A stretch of 16,523 bases of DNA, taken from contig CANQER010000010.1 in NCBI GenBank assembly GCA_947595415.1, positions 1-16,523 on the forward strand, given 5' to 3'. The notes beneath the pieces were generated by a model that was not told where the DNA came from, made no database searches, and was given only the letters and a program-made list of their open reading frames with translations. Shown in pieces: positions 6,548 through 16,523 of the stretch (position 1 is the first letter of the stretch; each line of letters starts with the position of its first letter). The stretch comes from an uncultured Bacilli bacterium (GTDB lineage Bacteria > Bacillota_I > Bacilli_A > RF39 > UBA660). A program made the position numbers and the translations under genes.

Positions 6548-7065
6548 CTTGTTAAAAAGGAAGATATTAACTCTGATATATTTTCAAAAATATATTTAAT
6601 TTTATAAAACTTATCTTTTAAAAAACCAGTTTTGGAATTTTCAGTACTAATTTCAATAACTTTGTTTTTACTATCATATAAAACTTTTAAATCACAATTA
6701 TAATTTTGATATCTTTTTTTTAGGATACTTAATTCATAATCATCTATTTTTCCATAAAAATAGATCTTTTTTTTACTTATATTAGAACTATCACCAATAA
6801 AATTTCTAAGGTATTTTCTTATCTGTTCATAACTACAAACAATATAATCAATATTTTTAAATTTCTTTTTTAACTTTTTGATATTTATTTTACGAATACT
6901 ACTACCACTTAAATCTTTAGTTTTTCCCCTACTTATTTCATCTAATAGGTAACACTCTATGATCTTATCATTGTTTTTAAAAACATTTACTAAACTTTCA
7001 CTTGTTCCAATACTTATAACATTACCCTCTAATTTACTTATAATATCCTTTATAGTTTTATTCAT
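6544..7065 (-). CDS. Uncharacterised protein coupled to TcdA
   Basis: I do not recognise this 173-residue protein. It is very Lys-, Ile- and Asn-rich, with no signal peptide or membrane segment. The order of predicted hydrophobic strands and amphipathic helices (GNVISIGTSESLV at 14-26, IIECYLLDE at 35-43, IDYIVCSYEQI at 73-83, KIYFYGKIDDYE near 100-111) looks like an alpha/beta Rossmann-type fold, perhaps a degenerate methyltransferase-like or nucleotide-binding domain. That is inference from the pattern only. Its start overlaps the tcdA stop by four bases (ATGA), so it is translated by coupling and probably works in the same setting. Upstream GTGGAAG serves as the ribosome site. A terminator follows at once. 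Confidence 0.8.
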   Translation of the reverse strand: MNKTIKDIISKLEGNVISIGTSESLVNVFKNNDKIIECYLLDEISRGKTKDLSGSSIRKINIKKLKKKFKNIDYIVCSYEQIRKYLRNFIGDSSNISKKKIYFYGKIDDYELSILKKRYQNYNCDLKVLYDSKNKVIEISTENSKTGFLKDKFYKIKYIFENISELISSFLTS

Positions 7066-7742
7066 TCTTCCACCCTTTTAATTATATCATCTATTACATA
7101 ACTTGTACACATCAATCCAAAAATAGCAGGAATAAAACTATTAGAACCTACTTTACTTTCTTTTATAGGTGGTTCTAGACTACAAACAACTTTTATTTTT
7201 TTATTTATCTTTTCATCTTTTACATACTTACGAAGTATTTTAGCAATTGGATCATAACTAGTTTTATCTAAATTAGTTATTCTTATTTTACTTGGATCCA
7301 TTCTATTACCAGCCCCACAAGCAGTAATAAAATTGATATTTTTTAAAACACAATTTTTAATAATTAGTTTTTTAGTTTCAATCGTATCTATCGCATCAAT
7401 CAAATAATCAATTTTATGTTCAAACAATTTATCAATATTTTCTTTAGTAATAAATTCTTTTATTTTAATTACTTCACAATCAGGATTGATATCCTTTATA
7501 CGAGTTTCAAAAGCATCTACTTTATATTTACCAAGATTAGAGTTTACTGCTATAACTTGTCTATTGATATTACTTTTAGTTATCTTATCACCATCAACAA
7601 TAATTACTTTTTTAATTCCACATCTAACTAAAGACTCTAAGGCATACCCTCCAACACCTCCAAGACCAATTACTAAAACTGTTTTATTGACAATGTTTTT
7701 TAAATTATTTTTAACTAATATTTCTAAACGACTTAAATCCAT
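7062..7742 (-). CDS. tcdA: tRNA threonylcarbamoyladenosine dehydratase (ThiF/HesA/E1-like)
   Basis: TcdA (YrvM, formerly CsdL/YgdL) uses ATP to cyclise t6A at position 37 of ANN-decoding tRNAs to ct6A. The 226-residue protein has the nucleotide-binding GLGGVGGYALESL loop (26-38), VDGDKITKSNINRQ (49-62) with the Arg of the E1 family, ACGAGNRMDPSKI and the VVCSLEPP segment typical of TcdA rather than ThiF or MoeB. No CxxC zinc pairs of ThiF/MoeB are seen. A strong GGAGG lies 5 bases before ATG 7742. The 6S-like RNA ends about 13 bases upstream of the start, so expression may depend on read-through from that RNA. It is coupled to the unknown gene downstream by an ATGA overlap. Confidence 0.92.
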   Translation of the reverse strand: MDLSRLEILVKNNLKNIVNKTVLVIGLGGVGGYALESLVRCGIKKVIIVDGDKITKSNINRQVIAVNSNLGKYKVDAFETRIKDINPDCEVIKIKEFITKENIDKLFEHKIDYLIDAIDTIETKKLIIKNCVLKNINFITACGAGNRMDPSKIRITNLDKTSYDPIAKILRKYVKDEKINKKIKVVCSLEPPIKESKVGSNSFIPAIFGLMCTSYVIDDIIKRVEE

Positions 7743-7755
7743 TTTTCCTCCACAT

Positions 7756-7918
7756 AAAAACCTAGATAAGTACCAGTAACGACAAACCCAGGTCTCCTAG
7801 GTGGGCATCACATAGTTAGTTAAAGGAGTCTTGTATAAATACAAGCATTCAACAACACCAACTAATTAGATTCCCAATCGTTATTTGTAGGTTTTTCTTA
7901 AAGGTACCATATCTAGGT
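7756..7918 (-). ncRNA. ssrS: Probable 6S RNA
   Basis: 6S RNA is a long rod with a central bubble that mimics an open promoter and sequesters housekeeping RNA polymerase. Visible pairings of this ~163-base RNA: a closing stem of ACCTAGATA (7918-7910) with TATCTAGGT (7768-7760), then GTACC (7907-7903) with GGTAC (7774-7770); TAACGA (7883-7878) with TCGTTA (7782-7777); TTAGTT (7865-7860) with AACTAA (7821-7816); and an apical hairpin CTTGTA/TACAAG with loop TTTA (7845-7830). A GCCCACCT...ACCTGGG element on the 3' side forms a small local hairpin, as in 6S bubbles. TTTTT follows the closing stem. A promoter precedes it and no ORF fills it. Its place next to tcdA matches B. subtilis, where I recall bsrA lying beside yrvM. 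I have not shown a complete fold; a tcdA leader is the alternative. Confidence 0.65.
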
Positions 7919-7924
7919 ATTATT

Positions 7925-7953
7925 ATTATATCACACATTTTAAAATTTATAAA
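7925..7953 (-). promoter_or_regulatory. Promoter of the 6S-like RNA
   Basis: The minus strand has TTTATA (7953-7948), a 17-base spacer and a perfect TATAAT (7930-7925) preceded by TGA, an extended -10. It overlaps the nrnA stop codon. The predicted start, 7 bases downstream, falls at about 7918, the first base of the closing stem. Confidence 0.65.
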
Positions 7954-8906
7954 CTTTTTGTTTTATAATTTTTACAAGCTTCATCTAAATCTTCAATTAG
8001 AGGTTTTATTTCATCAAATGATTTTAAACGAACCCCACTTGCGTATATATGTCCTCCCCCATTATAATTACTAGCAATCCTATTTATAACAGGACCCCTT
8101 GATCTAATTGAACCTTTAATAACTCCATTACTCACATCTTCTGAGAAAAACGCCCAAGCAACAATTTCTTCAATGTAGTTAAAATTGTTAACCATATTCC
8201 CAGCAGTTGATGAATCCATTTCGTATTTTACTAAAAGTTCATTAGGAAGTACAATATAAGCAAATCCATTTTCTGTAATTGTCAGATTTTCTGTAATTAA
8301 ACATTGAAATTTAATTTCCTTTATAGGTCTTAAATACATTTCCTCATAAAGAGATGTAAAATCAAAATTGGTTTTTTTAATTAACTTAGCTACTAAATCA
8401 AAAGTTTTACTAGATGTATAATTAAACAAGAAACGATTTGTATCTGATACTAAACCAATATATAGTTTACTAGCTGATGATTTAGTAATTTTTAAATTTT
8501 TAGTTAAAGCAAGTTCAATAATCATTTGACAAGCACTACTAGCTTCTTCTTCGATTAATTCAATGTCACAAAATTTGTCAACAAAAGGATGGTGATCAAT
8601 CTTAATTTTATAAGAAAATCGATCAGGATCTACTCCATCAACTCTTTTTTTATCTGGAGTGTCTAAAACAATTAATAAAGAATTATCATACATTTCTTCG
8701 TCAAACTTATCTAAAGATCCAATATACTTAAACTTATTTGCAGGATTACCTACAGCATAAACTTTCTTATGAGGAAAAGTATCTAAAATAATTTCCTTTA
8801 AAGCAAGTTGACTACCTAAAGCATCTGGATCTGCTCCAATATGTCTTGCGATAACTATTAAATCGTGTTTTTTTATTTGTTTGATTATCTTTCTATATAC
8901 ATTCAT
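7947..8906 (-). CDS. nrnA: DHH/DHHA1 phosphoesterase, NrnA-type (nanoRNase / pAp phosphatase)
   Basis: NrnA-type enzymes degrade 2-5 base RNAs to mononucleotides and dephosphorylate pAp, using Mn2+ in the cytoplasm. The 319-residue protein has the DHH motifs: RHIGADPDALGS (21-32; H22, D26, D28), LDTPD with D82, the DHH triad at 104-106 and SDT with D155. The C-terminal DHHA1 domain carries the substrate-binding GGGH (283-286). No membrane, PAS or GGDEF part is present, which excludes GdpP. The length fits NrnA/MgpA. The start ATG abuts the ackA stop with no gap, and AGGTGAT inside the ackA end serves as ribosome site. It is the last gene of the long operon. I see no terminator between it and the 6S-like RNA. 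Confidence 0.93.
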   Translation of the reverse strand: MNVYRKIIKQIKKHDLIVIARHIGADPDALGSQLALKEIILDTFPHKKVYAVGNPANKFKYIGSLDKFDEEMYDNSLLIVLDTPDKKRVDGVDPDRFSYKIKIDHHPFVDKFCDIELIEEEASSACQMIIELALTKNLKITKSSASKLYIGLVSDTNRFLFNYTSSKTFDLVAKLIKKTNFDFTSLYEEMYLRPIKEIKFQCLITENLTITENGFAYIVLPNELLVKYEMDSSTAGNMVNNFNYIEEIVAWAFFSEDVSNGVIKGSIRSRGPVINRIASNYNGGGHIYASGVRLKSFDEIKPLIEDLDEACKNYKTKSL

Positions 8907-10084
8907 CTAATCACCTATAAATGAATAAGTATCTCTTGCGATCATTACTTCTTCATCAGTTGGGATAACATAACAAGGTATTTTAGAATCTTTTGTTGTG
9001 ATTAAAGTTTCCTTACCTCTTACGTCGTTAGCTTTTAAATCAATTTTTATACCAAGAGGTTTTAAAGCATCCAAAATTTCTTTTCTCGTATTAATTGAAT
9101 TTTCACCAATTCCTCCAGCAAAACATATAGCATCACAACCACCTAAAAATACATAGTAACTAGCAATATATTGAGTAATCATATTAACATACATTTTTTG
9201 AGCTAAAATACATCTTGGATTACCAGCATTGATTCCTTGTTCAACATCACGTGAATCATTACTAATACCTGTAATACCTAAAAATCCACTTTTCTTGTTT
9301 AGATCTTCTACTACTTCATCGATTGTTTTACCAGTTTGTTTCATAATATAAGGAATAATAGTCGCATCAATATCTCCACAACGACTTCCCATTACTAAAC
9401 CAGCATTAGGAGTAAATCCCATTGAAGTATTAACACATTTACCATTTAAAACAGCACTTATACTTCCTCCATTACCTAAATGACAAGTTATAACTTTGAT
9501 ATCTTTTTTACCTAAAATACTTTCTAGTCTTTGAGATAAATATTGATGACTTGTTCCATGGAAACCATACTTTCTTACCCCATAATCAGTATACCATTCA
9601 TAAGGAACAGCATATAAGTATGTATCAGTTGCCATAGTTTGATGAAAAGCAGTATCAAAAACAGCTACTTGACAAGCATTAGGTACTAGTTTAGTAAAAG
9701 CTTTTATTCCAACTAAATTAGCAGGATTATGTAGAGGAGCTAAAGGGATAAGTGATTCAACGTTTTTAATAACTTCATCGTCAATCACAACACTTTTATT
9801 ATATATATCTCCTCCATGAACTAAACGATGACCTACACCTTTTATTTCATCTAAGTTATCAATTATTTTATTTTCTAATAGTTCATCTATTAAACATGAT
9901 ACAGCATCATTATGATCTTTTAAAGTAACTTTTTTTTCAATTTTTTCGCCATTTATTTTAATGGTATAAAAACTATCAGTTCCCCCTATTCTTTCAAAAA
10001 CCCCTGAAATTAATACTTTTTCTTCTGGCATTTCATACATTTGAAACTTCAAAGAAGAACTTCCTGCATTGACTGCTAAAATTT

Positions 10085-10088
<4 letters not shown>
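8907..10088 (-). CDS. ackA: Acetate kinase
   Basis: Acetate kinase interconverts acetyl phosphate + ADP with acetate + ATP, giving substrate-level ATP in fermentation. The 393-residue protein is full length. It has the N-terminal VNAGSSSLKF phosphate-binding signature (6-15), GHRLVHGGD with R88 and H91, LAPLHNP, FDTAFH with D145, YGFHGTSH with H177, CHLGNGGSI (202-210) and MGSRCGD with R236. The acetate kinase/ASKHA fold is certain. GGAGG 8 bases before ATG lies inside the preceding gene, and the start overlaps that gene by ATGA. The usual partner phosphotransacetylase (pta) is not in the window. Confidence 0.98.
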
Positions 10089-12700
<2,612 letters not shown>

Positions 12701-12701
<1 letters not shown>

Positions 12702-13666
12702 TATATTCCTCCTATACTATCTATTATCTTATAAACTTCCCTAATACTTTTAGCTAAAAAAACTTCTTTTTTTATCTTATTACTATTTTTTACTCCTTTT
12801 AAATACCAAGCAATATGACTTCTTATTTCTAATAAAGCAGTCTTTTCATTTTTAAGTTGTTCTAGATAAAACAAATGTTTTTTCATCATATTTTTTTTAT
12901 CTTCCAAACTAGGTTTTACAGTTTCTTTTCCCTCTAAATAGTTAACACATTCACGTATAAACCAAGGATTACCAAGACAAGCTCTACCAATCATTACAGC
13001 ATCACATTTGGTATATTCAAACATATGAACCATATCTTCAACAGTTTTAATATCCCCATTACCAATTACAGGAATACTTACACTTTCTTTGACTTTTTTG
13101 ATAATATCTAGATCAACTTTACCACTATAACCTTGACTTCTAGTTCGTCCATGAACAGTAATAGCACTAGCTCCTGATTTTTCACAAACCTTAGCAATTT
13201 CAACTGCATTAATACTATTTTGATCCCAACCACTTCTAATTTTTACAGTTACAGGAACATTTACTGCTTTTACAACAGCAGCAACTATTTGACCTACTTT
13301 ATCAGGATCTTTCAATAAAGCACTACCAGCTTGAGCTTTTAGGGCAACTTTAGGAACAGGACAACCCATATTAATATCAATTATATCAGGATGCATATTT
13401 TCATCAATAAATTTACTTGCTTTTACAAATGAATCAACATCACTACCAAATATCTGTTGCGCAATAGGTCTTTCTTCTTCTTCCATATATAACATATCAA
13501 TTGTTTTTTGATTATTATAGGAAATAGCTTTATCACTTACCATTTCAGCAAACACAAGTCCAGCTCCCATTTCTTTTATAATTTTTCTATAAGCACTATT
13601 ACATATACCTGCCATAGGAGCTAGTAAAACTCTATTTTTTATTTCGACATTTCCTATCTTCCACAT
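12701..13666 (-). CDS. dusB: tRNA-dihydrouridine synthase
   Basis: Dus enzymes reduce uridines in the tRNA D-loop to dihydrouridine, with FMN and NADPH. The 321-residue protein has an N-terminal TIM barrel: LAPMAGICNSAYR (15-27, FMN phosphate side), QQIFGSD, INMGCPVPKV with catalytic Cys102, VKIRSGWD, HGRTRSQGYSG, IGNGDI and VMIGRACLGNPWF. A C-terminal helical tRNA-binding domain follows. Family-level DusB assignment follows the Firmicutes Dus1/DusB pattern; the exact modified position is not readable. AGGTGG lies 4 bases before the ATG. It follows divIB after 8 bases. Confidence 0.95.
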
Positions 13667-13674
13667 ATTACCAC

Positions 13675-14409
13675 CTATTTTTTTAAAATTGTAAAATGAT
13701 CACCTGCATCTAAATTTAAAATGCCTTTCTTATTATCAACTTTTTCAATAATATCAATATAACTATTAATTTTAGACATTTTATAAAGATTAATATATAC
13801 ATAATTTCCATCATTCATAGTAAACAAAAATCTTTCTTCATCAACATCAGTAGGATCATATTTTATTTCAGATATGCGTTTTAAAATCTCATCATCAATG
13901 ATAAGCATTTTTTTAATAAGGTTTGCATAAATACTGTCTGGTACATAGTTTACGAGGGTTGGTACCATAAATATATCATCAGTTTCCTTTTGATTACTTA
14001 AAACAGTTTTATGTTTTGTTTCATTATAAAACAAAGGTTTATTTTCTTCTATTTCAATATATACTTTAGTTAAAAATCTTTTTTTAACTACTGCTTTTTT
14101 AATATATATATCACTTTCCAAATTCTTTTCAATAACTAATGACAAAGCTTTAAAAGTAGATGGATAATTATTAATTTTAGCTAAATCGATTATCTGTTGA
14201 TCTGTATATATCTTATTTCCTTTTATATAAATATTAGTTATATTAAATTTAAAAATATTAATAAATAGATAAAATACTAAAAACAAAATAACTAAAAAAA
14301 GAAATAATCGACCATACTTAATTTTAACTTTTTTCTTTTTAACAACTTTTTTATTAGTTTGGATTTTTCTTTTTTTAACTGGTTTTTTAACCTTTTTTTT
14401 CTTAACCAA
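13675..14409 (-). CDS. divIB: Cell division protein DivIB/FtsQ
   Basis: DivIB/FtsQ is a bitopic divisome protein that links DivIC/FtsL to septal peptidoglycan synthesis. The 244-residue protein has a very basic cytoplasmic tail (1-33, mostly Lys), one membrane helix (about 34-53), then a POTRA domain starting FNITNIYIKGNKIYTDQQI (55-73) and a beta domain containing KVYIEIEENKPLFY. The tail matches Gram-positive DivIB rather than the shorter FtsQ tail. The start is TTG at 14409 with AGGTGAT about 5 bases upstream; no in-frame ATG or GTG is near. It follows murB after 8 bases, the murB-divIB order common in Firmicutes mur/div clusters. The usual ftsA and ftsZ are not next to it; dusB follows instead. 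Confidence 0.92.
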   Translation of the reverse strand: MVKKKKVKKPVKKRKIQTNKKVVKKKKVKIKYGRLFLFLVILFLVFYLFINIFKFNITNIYIKGNKIYTDQQIIDLAKINNYPSTFKALSLVIEKNLESDIYIKKAVVKKRFLTKVYIEIEENKPLFYNETKHKTVLSNQKETDDIFMVPTLVNYVPDSIYANLIKKMLIIDDEILKRISEIKYDPTDVDEERFLFTMNDGNYVYINLYKMSKINSYIDIIEKVDNKKGILNLDAGDHFTILKK

Positions 14410-14417
14410 GCTATCAC

Positions 14418-15314
14418 CTATTCTACTATTTCTTGTTCTAATTTTAAATCAATATTATACTCTTTTTTTACTTTATCTTTTACTAAGTTTATTAAACTTA
14501 TTATATCACTTGCTTTAGCATTGCCAGTATTAATAATAAAATTGGCATGTTTATCACTTATTTTAGCTCCTCCTATTTGCATTCCTTTTAAACCTAAATC
14601 TTCTATTAACTTTCCAGCATACAAATTATCTGGATTTCTAAAGACACTTCCAGCACTAGGGTATTCTAAAGGTTGAGTTGAAATTCGTCTTTTTTTTCGA
14701 TCGTTTATAAGATCTAAACTAGTTTTTTTATCACCATGTTTTAAAACTATGGTAGCTGACAAACAAATAAGTCCTGGATGAGTTTGTAAAATACTAGATC
14801 GATAGTGAAAATTCAAATCTTTATTTGTAAGTCTTTTTATTTCTAAACTTGGAGTAAGGACTAATACATCACTTACGACATATCCCATATCGAAGTTATA
14901 AGCCCCTGCATTCATAAAAATACTACCTCCAATAGTAGCTGGAATACCTGCTGCGAATTCTAAACCAGTAAGTCCTAATTTAGCAGTTTCTAAAGCTAAT
15001 TTTACTAAACTATAACCAGCTTCTACTTTTATAATGTTATCTTCTATTTTAAGGTTATTAAAATTAGATAGTTTGATAATGATTCCATTATAAGGTTTAT
15101 CACTAAATATTAAATTAGATCCATTACCAATAACTTTATATTTTATTTTGTTTTTTTTAATATACAAAATTAATTGTTTTAACTGTTCGATGTTGTTTGG
15201 AAAAACGATTGCTAGAGCACTACCTCCTACTTTATAAGTTGTATAGTTTTTAAGGCTAGAGTTTTTTATAATTGTTCCACAGTTTAATTTTTCTAAATCT
15301 TTTACTATATCCAT
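14418..15314 (-). CDS. murB: UDP-N-acetylenolpyruvoylglucosamine reductase
   Basis: MurB reduces UDP-GlcNAc-enolpyruvate to UDP-MurNAc with NADPH and FAD, in the cytoplasmic stage of peptidoglycan synthesis. The 298-residue protein has the FAD domain motifs TTYKVGG (25-31), VIGNGSNLIFSD (61-72) and AGIPATIGGSIFMNAGAY (122-139), R172 in YRSS, and the C-terminal PSAGSVFRNP (219-228) with the proton donor Ser223 and Glu294 near the end. The short form lacks the extra loop of type I MurB, as expected for Gram-positives. Its ATG shares a base with the murG stop (TAATG), and no good ribosome site is seen, so it is translationally coupled. Confidence 0.97.
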   Translation of the reverse strand: MDIVKDLEKLNCGTIIKNSSLKNYTTYKVGGSALAIVFPNNIEQLKQLILYIKKNKIKYKVIGNGSNLIFSDKPYNGIIIKLSNFNNLKIEDNIIKVEAGYSLVKLALETAKLGLTGLEFAAGIPATIGGSIFMNAGAYNFDMGYVVSDVLVLTPSLEIKRLTNKDLNFHYRSSILQTHPGLICLSATIVLKHGDKKTSLDLINDRKKRRISTQPLEYPSAGSVFRNPDNLYAGKLIEDLGLKGMQIGGAKISDKHANFIINTGNAKASDIISLINLVKDKVKKEYNIDLKLEQEIVE

Positions 15315-16393
15315 TATTCTTTTACCATTTCTTTTAAAATTTCATATATTTTACTAGCACTATTACTAACATTTAAAGTTTTTAAGTTATCTTTTATTTC
15401 ATTACATATCTCATCAGAGTTTATAATTTCATCAACTTTTTCAACGAGGTTTTTACTGTTAATATCTGCTTCTTCAATTATAAAAGCAGCATTTTTATTA
15501 ACTAAATCCATAGCATTTTTATATTGATGATTTTCTGCTACATAAGGACTAGGTATTAAAATAGAAGGTATTTTAAGAGCTATTATTTCACTTAATGTTG
15601 AAGCTCCTGCTCTAGTAATAATTAAATCTGTTTTTTTCATAATTCCTGCAAGTCCATCTATATAAGGAATTATTTTAACATTAAAAGGAAATTTGTTTTC
15701 TTTTATTTGTTCATAATTTTCTTTACCTGTTACATATAAAATTTCATAGTTTTTGTTTTTAAATAAAGGTAATGTTTTTATTAAAATGTCATTCATTTTA
15801 GATGATCCTAAAGATCCCATTACTATTAAAACTAGTTTTTTTTGATCGTTTAAACCATATTTTTTTTTGTCATAAGCTACTACTTTTACAGCTTCTTCAC
15901 TACAAGGGTTTCCTGTAAATTCTGTTTTATATTCTGGAAAACGTTTTATGGATGAAGGAAATGATACTCCTATTTTATCTGCATATTTACTTAAAAAAAG
16001 GTTTGTTTTTCCAGGGACTGAGTTTTGTTCGTGGATAAATGTTTTATATCCTAGTTTTTTAGCACTATAAATAACAGGACCTGTTACATAACCTCCTATA
16101 CCAATAACGACATCTGGATTAAATTGTTTTATTAATTTTCGACATTTTTTATAACTTTTTATAAAACATTTTACTGTTTTGAAATTTTTTAAAATGTTTT
16201 TTCTATTAAATCCATATATTTCAATACTTTCAAAGGGAATATTATATTTAGGAACTATATCTTTTTCCATACGATTGTGAGTACCTATATATAAAAATTC
16301 ACTGTTTGGTTCTTTTTGTTTTATTTTTTTGATGATTGCTAAAGCAGGATATATATGTCCACCAGTTCCTCCTGCGCTGATTATTACTTTCAT
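15314..16393 (-). CDS. murG: MurG glycosyltransferase (lipid II synthesis)
   Basis: MurG transfers GlcNAc from UDP-GlcNAc to lipid I on the inner membrane face, making lipid II. The 359-residue GT-B protein has the N-terminal GGTGGH (8-13), VIGIGGYVTGP (96-106), FIHEQNSVPG (119-128), the VMGSLGSSKMND loop and the donor-binding block TRAGASTLSEI through YVAENHQYKNA. ATG at 16393 is chosen because MurG normally begins MKVIISAGGTGGH; a GTG at 16402 would put AGGA only 1 base away. AGGATGTGAT upstream serves as ribosome site. It is the first gene of the long operon, with a promoter 21 bases before the start. Confidence 0.98.
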   Translation of the reverse strand: MKVIISAGGTGGHIYPALAIIKKIKQKEPNSEFLYIGTHNRMEKDIVPKYNIPFESIEIYGFNRKNILKNFKTVKCFIKSYKKCRKLIKQFNPDVVIGIGGYVTGPVIYSAKKLGYKTFIHEQNSVPGKTNLFLSKYADKIGVSFPSSIKRFPEYKTEFTGNPCSEEAVKVVAYDKKKYGLNDQKKLVLIVMGSLGSSKMNDILIKTLPLFKNKNYEILYVTGKENYEQIKENKFPFNVKIIPYIDGLAGIMKKTDLIITRAGASTLSEIIALKIPSILIPSPYVAENHQYKNAMDLVNKNAAFIIEEADINSKNLVEKVDEIINSDEICNEIKDNLKTLNVSNSASKIYEILKEMVKE

Positions 16394-16413
16394 TAGTATC
16401 ACATCCTATCATT

Positions 16414-16441
16414 ATTATACCATAATTATATTCAAAGACAA
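16414..16441 (-). promoter_or_regulatory. Promoter of the murG-nrnA operon
   Basis: The minus strand has TTGTCT (16441-16436), a 16-base spacer and a perfect TATAAT (16419-16414) preceded by TGG, an extended -10. The predicted start near 16407 leaves a leader of about 14 bases. It lies directly after a terminator, so the operon begins here. Confidence 0.7.
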
Positions 16442-16458
16442 AATATTTATAATTTAAA

Positions 16459-16502
16459 GATTAAAAAAGATTTACCTTGTTTTTAGATAAATCTTTTGGT
16501 TT
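16459..16502. terminator. Intrinsic terminator upstream of murG, likely bidirectional
   Basis: AAAAGATTTA (16465-16474) pairs with TAAATCTTTT (16488-16497), a 10-base stem around a 13-base loop with a further CT/AG closure. The minus strand continues TTTTTTAATC after the stem, which ends a gene beyond the right edge. The plus strand continues GGTTTTATTTT and could stop transcription in the other direction. Confidence 0.6.
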
Positions 16503-16523
16503 TATTTTATAGTTTATTTATAT

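Noticed and set aside
6576..6595. AT-only inverted repeat as a yigZ terminator on the plus strand
   Set aside because: The stem has no GC pair and lies inside the coding sequence of the opposite gene; such repeats are expected by chance at this base composition.
7416..7779. Plus-strand frames opposite tcdA
   Set aside because: They lie antisense to clear TcdA motifs and have no ribosome site or recognisable protein.
7743..7946. T-box or other tRNA-sensing leader for tcdA
   Set aside because: The conserved T-box sequence (a GGTGG-type block before the terminator) is absent, and the pairing pattern fits a rod-shaped 6S-type RNA better.
14359..14676. Plus-strand frame of 105 codons
   Set aside because: It is antisense to divIB and murB, both well-supported genes, and looks like reversed Lys-rich coding sequence.

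Overview
The window is AT-rich and almost entirely coding. Its gene content suggests a walled, low-GC Bacillota-type bacterium. It has peptidoglycan genes (murG, murB, divIB), a two-component system, acetate kinase, a 6S-like RNA and strong AGGAGG/GGTGAT ribosome sites. TGA serves as a normal stop in several ATGA start/stop overlaps, so the Mycoplasma genetic code is excluded. The nearest guess, by inference only, is an uncultured gut Bacilli lineage such as RF39 or RFN20. No IS element, CRISPR array, tRNA or rRNA is visible. No stretch over 300 bases lacks a gene; the longest gaps are 1051-1273 and 7743-7946, and both hold regulatory or RNA features.

Layout, left to right; everything is on the minus strand except yigZ. 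(1) 1-1250: a prepilin-like gene running off the left edge, preceded by its own promoter, a possible 21-residue leader ORF and a terminator-like hairpin. (2) 1247-4083: a response regulator, a sensor kinase and a membrane-anchored extracytoplasmic protein in one operon, closed by a terminator. (3) 4133-6547: uvrC and, divergently, yigZ, with -35 boxes that overlap on opposite strands. (4) 6544-7742: an unidentified 173-residue protein translationally coupled to TcdA. Their terminator lies inside the 3' end of yigZ. (5) 7756-7918: a structured RNA, probably 6S RNA, directly upstream of tcdA. (6) 7947-16419: one long operon with gaps of at most about 8 bases: murG, murB, divIB, dusB, an RDD membrane protein, lysS, a histidine phosphatase, ackA and nrnA. 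A clear promoter and an upstream terminator precede it.

The long operon joins cell-wall precursor synthesis and division (murG, murB, divIB) to translation (lysS, dusB), acetate/ATP metabolism (ackA) and nanoRNA turnover (nrnA). This looks like a growth-linked unit.

The parts that most deserve a second look are the prepilin with its leader, the 6S-like RNA joined to tcdA, the two-component cassette whose third gene has markedly different codon use, and the unknown partner of TcdA.
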